Assembly: GCA_021812505.1 (NCBI GenBank)
Contig: JAKANG010000003.1
Coordinates: 1 to 16,270 of the forward strand
DNA length: 16,270 nt
DNA from: Pseudomonadota bacterium
Lineage (GTDB): Bacteria > Pseudomonadota > Alphaproteobacteria > Rhizobiales > Beijerinckiaceae
Direction of reading: 5' to 3'
Part shown: one piece after another, positions 7,694 through 13,955 of the stretch
Layout of the letters: each line of letters starts with the position of its first letter
Numbering within the stretch: position 1 is the first letter of the stretch
Program-made: the position numbers and the translations under genes
The notes under the pieces: generated by a model
The model's database searches: none
What the model saw: only the letters and a program-made list of their open reading frames with translations
Told to the model about the DNA's origin: nothing

Positions 7694-8682
7694 TGGAGGG
7701 CGGGAGCAAAACGATTGCGGATCAGAGAATCTGGGTCGCGGGCCACAGGGGCATGGTCGGCTCCGCCATCGTAAGCCGGCTTGAGCGCGCCGGCGCCGAC
7801 CTCCTCACCGCTGCGCGCGCGGAACTTGACCTCGCTGACCAGTCCGCCGTGCGCGCCTGGCTGGCCGAGAAGCGCCCGGACATCGTCATCCTCGCCGCCG
7901 CCAGGGTCGGCGGCATCCTCGCCAACGACTCCTTTCCCGCAGATTTTCTTTACGAGAATCTCGTCATGGAGACCAATGTCATCGAGGGCGCCCATCGCGT
8001 TGGCGTCGATCGGCTGGTCTTCCTCGGCTCGTCCTGCATCTATCCGAAATTTGCGCCGCAGCCGATCGAGGAGGCCGCCTTGCTGACCGGCCCGCTCGAA
8101 CCGACCAATGAATGGTACGCCATCGCCAAGATCGCCGGCATCAAATTGTGCCAGGCCTATCGTAGGCAGTTCGGGCGCCGCTATATTTCGGTCATGCCCT
8201 GCAATCTCTATGGCCCGAACGACAATTTCGACCCCGCCTCGAGTCATGTCCTGCCCGCGCTGATCCGCAGGCTCCACGAGGCGAGGGCAAGCGGCGCCGA
8301 AAGCGTCACGATCTGGGGGACGGGCGCGCCGCGGCGCGAATTCCTCCATGTCGACGATCTCGCGCGCGGAATTGTCCTTTGCATGGAAAGTTACGACGGC
8401 GAAGCGCCGATCAATTGCGGCGCCGGCCGGGACATCAGCATCGCCGATCTCGCACGGCTCGTCGCCAGGATCGTCGGGTTTCAGGGGAGCCTGGCCTTCG
8501 ATCCGGGAAAGCCGGACGGCGCGCCGCGCAAGCTGATGGATTCGAGCGGGATCGCCGCCCTCGGCTTCCGGCCGGAGATATCGCTCGAAGACGGGGTCGC
8601 GGACGCTTATCGCTGGTTCCTCGACCAGCGCGCGAAGGTGTCGCCCGCGGTCGCGCGCCGTGGCGTCATTCGTACGGCGTGA
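7693..8682 (+). CDS. fcl: GDP-L-fucose synthase (GDP-4-keto-6-deoxymannose epimerase/reductase)
   Basis: A 329-residue short-chain dehydrogenase that makes GDP-L-fucose from GDP-4-keto-6-deoxy-D-mannose with NADPH. The cofactor loop is G17-H-R-G-M-V-G23 in [13 protein letters not shown], diagnostic for this enzyme. [13 protein letters not shown] (67-79) and FLGSSCIYP (110-118) are near-signature blocks. The catalytic Ser is 113 or 114 with the active-site Cys115, the Tyr142-x3-Lys146 pair lies in [17 protein letters not shown], and the second epimerisation residue is His185 in [11 protein letters not shown]. Length is close to the usual ~310-320, with about ten extra residues at the N-terminus. 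AGGAGG (7680-7685) is 7 nt before ATG 7693. The substrate-making partner, GDP-mannose 4,6-dehydratase, is not in the window. The gene ends the operon and its last 17 nt overlap the convergent peptidase gene. Confidence 0.96.
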   Translation: MEGGSKTIADQRIWVAGHRGMVGSAIVSRLERAGADLLTAARAELDLADQSAVRAWLAEKRPDIVILAAARVGGILANDSFPADFLYENLVMETNVIEGAHRVGVDRLVFLGSSCIYPKFAPQPIEEAALLTGPLEPTNEWYAIAKIAGIKLCQAYRRQFGRRYISVMPCNLYGPNDNFDPASSHVLPALIRRLHEARASGAESVTIWGTGAPRREFLHVDDLARGIVLCMESYDGEAPINCGAGRDISIADLARLVARIVGFQGSLAFDPGKPDGAPRKLMDSSGIAALGFRPEISLEDGVADAYRWFLDQRAKVSPAVARRGVIRTA

Positions 8683-10255
8683 AGGAATTGGCGCTCAGAT
8701 GGGTGGCCTTGCGCTTGAAGCCGTTTTGCGCCCCATTGGCCTTCGTGTCCGTCGACAGGAAATCGAGCTTCGCGGCCGAGCGCAGGGCTGGCGCGAAGCC
8801 CGCGCCGGCCGCCGGTTTGGCATGGGCCTGCCGGGTCGGCGCAGCAAGGGCCGCGAGCGCGGCGCGGTCGAGGCGCGCGGGCGTCATCTGGTTGGCCGCG
8901 TCCTTGGCGGCGCGCTGTTCCTCGGCCTTGTCCTGGGCGGCGGCGCGCAGGGCTTGCAGGGGCGGGCGCGGCGGCGGGGTCGGCACGGCGAGGAGCGACG
9001 GCTTGGCGGCGTAGGCGAGCGGCTCGGCGCCAGCCGCGGACGGCCGCAGCCTCAGGGAGCCGCCCAACGAGGTTCCTTGCGTGATGACGTCGGGCAGGGC
9101 TGCGAATTCGACGGGGCGCGCGGGCGGCAGCGGGGCGTCGCTTTCCGCGACGAGGTCGGTCGGCCGGTGCGGCGGCGTCGGAACATCCGGAGTTGCGATT
9201 GACTCGTCGGCGTCTGCCGCCTGTTTCGCGTCCTGCTGGAGAGACTGGGGCTTTTCAGGCGCCGTCGATGCGGCTTGCGGGGCCGCCTGCTGCGGCATGA
9301 TCGCCTGACGGCCCCGGCCTGGCTGGTCGGGCGCGCCCATATAGGTTTCGCCATGCGGGAGATCGGTTTCGGCGCTGGCGACGAGTTGACGCTGCGCCGG
9401 CGCGACCGTTTCCTCGTCCGAGGCCTGAGCTGAAGCGACGCGGGTCTGCTGCGACGCGCTTCCCAGCTGCCGGTCTTCCTCGTCGTCGCGGCCGCCGCCG
9501 AACAATTTGGCGAAGAAACCAAAAATTCCGCCGGAATTGGCCTCTTCGATGGTCGGGGCGTCGCCGCCGCGCGCCAGAATCTCGGCGCGGGCCACCTCAT
9601 AGCCGGGCAGGGGCTTGCCGTTCGAAGGAATATGGACGGTCTTGCCGTCGGGGAACAACGACGCGAGCTGGTCATAGCTCATCCGCGGCCAATGGCGCAC
9701 GCCGCCGACGTCGAGATGAACGAAGTTGGGGCCAGGATAATAGCCGACGCCGCCGCGCTGCATGCGCATGCCGATCTCGCGGAGCTTTTCCATCGACAGG
9801 CCGGCGATGGTCGTGTCCATCGCCTTGCCGAGCATGTGCTGGGAATGTTCGGCCACGCGGCGCGAGCGCCGGCGCAGCATGGCGTTGGTTTCCGGGCAGC
9901 GATAGGCGGATAGCACCGTGATGGGATCGTCCGGCCCCATTCGGCCCGCGGCGCGATAGGCCTCCCAGAGGACGTCGAAAAGCCGGGGGTCCATATTGGT
10001 TTCTTCGTCCGTTCGCCAGTCGCGAAGGAACCAGTTCAGCTGTTTGAGCGTTTGGGCGTCATAATGGCCGTTGACGCGGAAGGTCGCCGCGATCGCATCT
10101 TTGCGATGGGCGTGGACCAGATAGATGGTGCGGGTGTCGCCGTTGGCGTCCGCCGATTCGAGCGCATTGGGGGCCAGAATTGCGACGAGGCCAAGAGCGG
10201 CGACGCAGACGCGTTTGCCGAAGCGGAGTCTCATAGCCCGAAGGGCCGAGTTCAC
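8666..10255 (-). CDS. DUF882/YcbK (MepK-like) peptidoglycan peptidase with long proline-rich C-terminal tail
   Basis: A 529-residue exported protein. Residues 1-38 form a signal peptide (basic MRLRFGKR, then [14 protein letters not shown], cleavage near SADA). Residues about 42-190 are the DUF882/peptidase M15-like domain with the zinc ligands visible: H140-x6-D147 in HMLGKAMD and H180-x-D182 in FVHLDVGG, preceded by the conserved [10 protein letters not shown]. coli MepK, of this family, cleaves mDAP-mDAP (3-3) crosslinks, so the same role is inferred. After residue ~240 there are nearly 300 residues of Ala/Pro/Gln-rich low-complexity sequence with three PxPPxRP repeats, much longer than the ~180-residue E. 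coli protein. The start is GTG 10255, supported by AGGA 6 nt upstream; ATG 10234 is a possible alternative that keeps the signal peptide. Its gene follows the L,D-transpeptidase gene on the same strand. Confidence 0.85.
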   Translation of the reverse strand: MNSALRAMRLRFGKRVCVAALGLVAILAPNALESADANGDTRTIYLVHAHRKDAIAATFRVNGHYDAQTLKQLNWFLRDWRTDEETNMDPRLFDVLWEAYRAAGRMGPDDPITVLSAYRCPETNAMLRRRSRRVAEHSQHMLGKAMDTTIAGLSMEKLREIGMRMQRGGVGYYPGPNFVHLDVGGVRHWPRMSYDQLASLFPDGKTVHIPSNGKPLPGYEVARAEILARGGDAPTIEEANSGGIFGFFAKLFGGGRDDEEDRQLGSASQQTRVASAQASDEETVAPAQRQLVASAETDLPHGETYMGAPDQPGRGRQAIMPQQAAPQAASTAPEKPQSLQQDAKQAADADESIATPDVPTPPHRPTDLVAESDAPLPPARPVEFAALPDVITQGTSLGGSLRLRPSAAGAEPLAYAAKPSLLAVPTPPPRPPLQALRAAAQDKAEEQRAAKDAANQMTPARLDRAALAALAAPTRQAHAKPAAGAGFAPALRSAAKLDFLSTDTKANGAQNGFKRKATHLSANSFTPYE

Positions 10256-10260
10256 GGCTG

Positions 10261-10266
10261 ATCCTG
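10261..10266 (-). promoter_or_regulatory. Shine-Dalgarno deciding the GTG start of the DUF882 gene
   Basis: On the minus strand CAGGAT lies upstream of GTG 10255, with AGGA at 10265-10262 and a 6-nt spacer. The next candidate, ATG 10234, is preceded only by a C/T-rich sequence, so GTG 10255 is the better start. Confidence 0.5.
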
Positions 10267-10373
10267 ACAAAATCGAACGCGCTCCCCTTGTGCCTGCCTG
10301 TCGTTCCGTCTGGACGCAAACTTGACGGAAAGGGTAACGGAATGATTGACGAAACTGCTTTCCACGGCCCTTC

Positions 10374-10387
10374 CGGTTCGCGAACCG
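10374..10387. promoter_or_regulatory. Perfect 14-bp palindrome upstream of the DUF882 gene, possible operator
   Basis: CGGTTCGCGAACCG is a perfect dyad without a loop, centred between 10380 and 10381, about 120-130 nt upstream of the DUF882 start at 10255. Lack of a loop argues for a dimeric protein-binding site and not an RNA hairpin. I cannot name the binding protein. Confidence 0.3.
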
Positions 10388-10511
10388 ATCCGAAAGGCGC
10401 CCCTGCATAGCCGATCTGTCGCGGCAAAGCCACAGCCTGACGAAAAAGAACTCCTTCCGCGCTTTTTTGTCGCTTGTGGCCAATTTACCAAATTTCGCGG
10501 CGATTTTGGGG

Positions 10512-10535
10512 CGCGATCACGGTGGCGTGATCGCG
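10512..10535 (-). terminator. Stem-loop after the L,D-transpeptidase gene, possible terminator without U-tract
   Basis: CGCGATCACG and CGTGATCGCG form a perfect 10-bp stem with a 4-nt loop, beginning 14 nt past the transpeptidase stop. On the minus strand it is followed by CCCCAAAATCG and not by a run of T, so it is not a canonical intrinsic terminator. It could protect mRNA ends or cause partial termination before the DUF882 gene. Confidence 0.4.
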
Positions 10536-10548
10536 GCGGGTCGGTTCC

Positions 10549-12126
10549 CTAGCCCCCGAGGCCCAGCATTTCGCGGGTTTTCCGGCTGTAGCCGTAGATA
10601 TCGTCAAACCGGCGCAGGGCGCCCGAATCGTCCACGGAAAGCGTGAAATAGACGATATGGATGGGCATGGGCGCGGGCAGGTTCACGCGTCGCTCCGATT
10701 TGCCGACCATCTTGCGCAACCGCTCCTCGGTCCAACCGTTCGCAGGCTGAAGCAGGTCCTCGGCGAATCTGAACGGCTGATCGACGCGCACGCAGCCGTG
10801 ACTATAGGCGCGCCGGGACGTCGCGAACAGGTTCCGCGTCGGCGTGTCGTGCATATAGACGGCGTAGTCGTTGGGGAAGACGAATTTGATCTGGCCCAAG
10901 GCGTTGCGCTCGCCTGGCGGTTGGCGGACATGGAGTTGTCCGTTCACATAGCGGATCTCGTAACCCTGGGCGCGCAGGGCGTCGAGATGCGGCATCAATT
11001 CGTTCCGGATGATGGATTGCGGCACATTCCAGGACGGATTGACGATGATATATTCGATCTTGTCGGAAAAAAGCGGCGTCGGCTTGTCCGGCTTGCCGGT
11101 GATGACCCGGACTGGCAGGACCAGATTGTTGTCGCGATAGAGCCGCGCGGTGAATTCCGGCACGTTCACGACCACGCGGTCGGCGCCGAGGTCGCGCGGC
11201 AGCCAGCGCCAGAACTCCATATTGGTCAGGATGTCGTTTTCGAGATTGGTTTCGCGCCGCGCGCCATAGGCCGCCGGGGCGTCGCTCATCCGCCGTCCCC
11301 GCTCGGCCGCAGCGATTCGCCCTGTTGTTTCCGGCGCCTCGCGCAATTCGGCGAGCTTGGCCTTGAGCGCCAGATAGCCGGGCTGCCGCGGATTATAATC
11401 CTCGAGGGTTTTCGCGGCGTCAGCGGATCGGCTCGTCTGGTCGAGCGCCTGCGCCGCGGGCACGATTGGCGGATGGACGTCGATCTGGCGGGAAACGCCT
11501 TTCGGGTCGATCCGGCCGCCGCTCGCTTGGGCTGCATAGGCCGCGACCGCCTCCGACAGGGCGACCTCGCCGAGCGCGCGCGCCTTTTCGGAGCCCTGAT
11601 CGAGTGAAAAGACGCGATAGGCGCGCAGGTCGAGGCCATCGTCGGGCGCGCGCTGCAATTGTTCGAAGGCGGCATGGGCCGCTGGCGTCCATTGCCCATG
11701 GTCGTCGAGCCAGACCGGAGCGTCGCCGCGGCTGGCGTAAAAGGCGTCCACGGCGCGGCGCAGCGCGCGCATTTCCACCGTGGCGGGGCGGGCCTCGGCC
11801 GCATCGCGGGGGAGCGCGTCGCGAATCGCCTGATTCATCGGCGGCTTGTTCGGCCCCTGGACCGCGGCGGAGGGTTTCGGGGCGGGTTCGGCGCCGGCCT
11901 CGGCCTTGGACGGCGCCTCCTGCGCGGGTGGCGCGGCGGCCGAATCAGGCCGGGATGCGGCGTCGGCGCCGGGCGGCGCCTGCTTGGCGGTTGCAGCCGG
12001 CGCGCCGACGGCGGCCTGGGCCGATCCGGGCGTCTGGGGCTCACCGAGCGCGGCGCCGGCCGCGATCAGCGCCGCAAGCGCGGTCGCCGTCCGAAATCTT
12101 CCGACGGAGGAGCCAAGCCAAAACAT
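10549..12126 (-). CDS. L,D-transpeptidase, YcbB/LdtD-like (YkuD domain)
   Basis: A 525-residue exported enzyme that should form mDAP-mDAP (3-3) peptidoglycan crosslinks. The N-terminus has a signal peptide (basic residues to ~12, then TATALAALIAAGAALG), followed by an Ala/Pro-rich linker to about residue 95. A YcbB-type scaffold region covers about 115-230 (APVWLDDHGQWTPAAHAAFE, then APDDGLDLRAY). NMEFWRWLPRDLG introduces the YkuD domain at about 317-475. The catalytic motif SHGCVRV has His443, Gly444, Cys445 and Arg447 intact. No clear peptidoglycan-binding-1 repeat is visible between scaffold and catalytic domain, unlike E. coli LdtD. A minus-strand AAGG lies about 8 nt before the ATG. The DUF882/MepK-like gene follows downstream, the same pairing as ycbB-ycbK in E. 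coli. Confidence 0.92.
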   Translation of the reverse strand: MFWLGSSVGRFRTATALAALIAAGAALGEPQTPGSAQAAVGAPAATAKQAPPGADAASRPDSAAAPPAQEAPSKAEAGAEPAPKPSAAVQGPNKPPMNQAIRDALPRDAAEARPATVEMRALRRAVDAFYASRGDAPVWLDDHGQWTPAAHAAFEQLQRAPDDGLDLRAYRVFSLDQGSEKARALGEVALSEAVAAYAAQASGGRIDPKGVSRQIDVHPPIVPAAQALDQTSRSADAAKTLEDYNPRQPGYLALKAKLAELREAPETTGRIAAAERGRRMSDAPAAYGARRETNLENDILTNMEFWRWLPRDLGADRVVVNVPEFTARLYRDNNLVLPVRVITGKPDKPTPLFSDKIEYIIVNPSWNVPQSIIRNELMPHLDALRAQGYEIRYVNGQLHVRQPPGERNALGQIKFVFPNDYAVYMHDTPTRNLFATSRRAYSHGCVRVDQPFRFAEDLLQPANGWTEERLRKMVGKSERRVNLPAPMPIHIVYFTLSVDDSGALRRFDDIYGYSRKTREMLGLGG

Positions 12127-12290
12127 TCGGGAGCCTTTCAGGACGACAGGCCGGGGAATATCGAAGCGCCCGGAACGCCGTCGTTATATGAAGTCGCGCC
12201 GATCGATAAATTCAACCGCCGCGAGGCCGCAATAGGCCATTTCAGTAAAATCGTCCCTGTCGCAGGAAGGCCACAACGCCTTGCCGTCGG
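12127..12290. other. 164-bp gap between response regulator and L,D-transpeptidase genes
   Basis: No convincing gene. The sequence is locally more A/T-rich than its surroundings and could hold a promoter for the transpeptidase gene. On the minus strand TATAAC at 12188-12183 resembles a -10 box and would start transcription about 50 nt before the ATG, but no matching -35 is seen at 16-18 bp. No sigma-54 signature and no obvious terminator for the regulator gene were found. Confidence 0.35.
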
Positions 12291-13775
12291 TCACGCCGCG
12301 TTGGCGCCGTCGCCGAGGATATTTTCCGCGAGGCCATATTCCTTCATCTTGCGATAGAGCGTCGAGCGGCCGATCCCGAGCTTGCGCGCCATTTCCGACA
12401 TCTGGCCCCGATAATGGGTCAGCGCGAAGCGGATCGCCTTTTCCTCCAGCCATTCGAGTTGGCGGACGTCGCCATTCTCGTCGAGAAGCTTCAGCACATT
12501 TGGATCACGCACCTCGACGCGGACGATCTCGCGCTGGATGTCGCGCTGCGCGACGGGCGGCGGGGCCGGCGGCACCCGGACGTCGAAGCCCTCGACATGG
12601 GCGGCGATCTGTGGAAATTCCGCGACGGTCAGTTCGTCGCCGTCGGCAAGGACCACGGCGCGGAACATGACATTTTCGAGCTGGCGGACATTGCCCGGCC
12701 AGTCATAGGTCGAGAGCATGGCCATCGCCTCGGCGGCGACGCCGCGCAATCTCTTGCCTTCTTCGGCGCTGAAACGGGCGAGAAACCGGCGCGCCAGATC
12801 GGGAATGTCGGCGCGGCGCGTCCGCAGCGGCGGGATGGAAATGGGGAAGACATTGAGCCGGTAATAGAGGTCCTCGCGGAAGCGGCCCTGCTTGACGAGG
12901 TCGATCAGGTTCTGGTTGGTCGCCGAGATCAGGCGCACGTCCACCCGCACCGGCTTGCGGGCGCCGACGGGGTCGATCTCGCCCTCCTGGAGGGCGCGCA
13001 GAAGCTTGACCTGGGTTTCGAGCGGCAGTTCGCCGACTTCGTCGAGGAAGAGCGTGCCGCCGTTGGCCTCGACGAATTTGCCGGCATGTTTCTCCGAGGC
13101 GCCCGTGAAGGCCCCTTTCTCGTGCCCGAACAGGATCGATTCGACCAGATTCTGCGGCAGGGCGCCGCAATTCACCGTCACGAAAGACTTGCCGCGCCGG
13201 TCGGACGCGCCCTGGATGGCGCGGGCCATCAATTCCTTGCCGACGCCCGATTCGCCTTCGATCAGCACCGGGATGTTGGATTTGGCGGCGCGTTCGCCGA
13301 GCCGGATGGCGCGACCCATTTCCTCGCCGCGCGAAAGGATGTCGCGGAAGGTCAGATGGCCGGCGGCTTTGCGCCCGATCCGGCGGATTTCGTCCTCGAG
13401 CGCGTCGAAGCGCAGGGCGTTCTTGATCGAGATCTGCAGGCGCTCCGCGCCAACCGGCTTGACCACGAAATCGAGCGCGCCGGCGCGCATGGCCGAAATG
13501 ACCGCCTCGATCGAGCCATGGGCGGTCTGGACGATGACGGGCGTGGTCATTTTCGCGTCGCGCATCCGCGCGAGCACGCCCATGCCGTCGAGATCGGGCA
13601 TGACGAGATCGAGTATCAACAGATCAATTCGCGATTGGTCGGCCGACTGCATCCGCGCCAGCGCCGCTTCGCCCCCTTCGACACATTCCGCCTCGTAGCC
13701 GAATCGCCGCACCATGGCTTCAAGAAGCCGGCGTTGCACGGGATCGTCGTCGGCGATCAGAATGGTCGAGATCAT
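12291..13775 (-). CDS. Sigma-54-dependent response regulator, NtrC family (TacA-like)
   Basis: A 494-residue transcription activator with the complete NtrC layout. The receiver domain spans residues 1-120, with the acidic pocket Asp9-Asp11, phospho-acceptor Asp56 (LILDLVMPDLDG), Thr84 and Lys106. The AAA+ domain is at about 145-380, with Walker A GESGVGKE (174-181), the sigma-54-contacting GAFTGA loop (221-226) and Walker B TLFLDE (to Asp245-Glu246). A Fis-type helix-turn-helix lies near the C-terminus (MSEMARKLGIGRSTLYRKMKEYGL). All key residues are intact, so it should be phosphorylated by a partner kinase and drive sigma-54 promoters. No histidine kinase is adjacent. The beginning DDDPVQRRLLEA and the orphan location recall Caulobacter TacA; that identity is an inference. 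A CtrA-like site lies upstream. ATG 13775 has only a GAAAGAA stretch as ribosome site. Confidence 0.93.
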   Translation of the reverse strand: MISTILIADDDPVQRRLLEAMVRRFGYEAECVEGGEAALARMQSADQSRIDLLILDLVMPDLDGMGVLARMRDAKMTTPVIVQTAHGSIEAVISAMRAGALDFVVKPVGAERLQISIKNALRFDALEDEIRRIGRKAAGHLTFRDILSRGEEMGRAIRLGERAAKSNIPVLIEGESGVGKELMARAIQGASDRRGKSFVTVNCGALPQNLVESILFGHEKGAFTGASEKHAGKFVEANGGTLFLDEVGELPLETQVKLLRALQEGEIDPVGARKPVRVDVRLISATNQNLIDLVKQGRFREDLYYRLNVFPISIPPLRTRRADIPDLARRFLARFSAEEGKRLRGVAAEAMAMLSTYDWPGNVRQLENVMFRAVVLADGDELTVAEFPQIAAHVEGFDVRVPPAPPPVAQRDIQREIVRVEVRDPNVLKLLDENGDVRQLEWLEEKAIRFALTHYRGQMSEMARKLGIGRSTLYRKMKEYGLAENILGDGANAA

Positions 13776-13830
13776 TATCGTTCTTTCGTTGAGACGGCGT
13801 GGCCGCGCCCGACATGCTGCGCGAAGAGGG

Positions 13831-13845
13831 TAAATGGGGTGTTAA
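13831..13845. promoter_or_regulatory. Possible CtrA-binding site in the divergent regulator/pepF region
   Basis: TAAA-N7-TTAA on the plus strand (TTAA-N7-TTTA on the minus strand) differs by one base from the alphaproteobacterial CtrA consensus TTAA-N7-TTAA. It lies 56-70 nt upstream of the response-regulator start, a position suited to activation. It stands out in an otherwise GC-rich sequence. A single near-match could be chance. Confidence 0.35.
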
Positions 13846-13883
13846 TGCGCCCTCCCTGCTTTAGGGGCAGGCGGGCGCGCGCC

Positions 13884-13912
13884 TTGACCCGCGTCGCCCG
13901 CGTCCACATTTG
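13884..13912 (+). promoter_or_regulatory. Possible housekeeping promoter for the M3 peptidase gene
   Basis: TTGACC (13884-13889) is separated by exactly 17 bp from CATTTG (13907-13912). The -35 is good and the -10 weak, as is common in alphaproteobacteria. Transcription would begin near 13919, giving a leader of about 37 nt before ATG 13956. Confidence 0.35.
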
Positions 13913-13955
13913 TGTCTGGACTTTGGATCGATTCTTGGAAAAGCTTGCCGCCGCC

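Larger units (their letters stand above)
10256..10548. other. 293-bp intergenic region between the L,D-transpeptidase and DUF882 genes
   Basis: No convincing gene lies here. The DUF882 frame stays open up to 10483, but that translation is Arg/Gln-rich, lacks a good start and would bury the signal peptide. Two symmetric elements stand out and are listed separately: a stem-loop next to the transpeptidase stop and a perfect 14-bp palindrome. I could not find a convincing -35/-10 pair or a sigma-54 (GG-N10-GC) promoter on the minus strand. Confidence 0.6.

Noticed and set aside
10256..10483. N-terminal extension of the DUF882 protein to 10483
   Set aside because: It would bury the signal peptide at residue ~80 and has Arg/Gln-rich, non-protein-like composition; GTG 10255 has a proper Shine-Dalgarno.
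12184..12240. 18-residue minus-strand frame (MAYCGLAAVEFIDRRDFI) before the transpeptidase gene, as a possible leader peptide
   Set aside because: No ribosome site at a sensible distance, and a -10-like TATAAC overlaps its stop; the only support is protein-like composition. Conservation in relatives would revive it.
12127..12290. Sigma-54 promoter for the transpeptidase gene as target of the adjacent regulator
   Set aside because: No GG-N10-GC signature with the surrounding TGGCAC/TTGC consensus was found here, nor upstream of the DUF882 or pepF genes.
12414..13955. Upstream extension of the pepF frame through the response-regulator gene
   Set aside because: The extended part is antisense to a complete NtrC-family gene; the M3-like sequence begins only after ATG 13956.
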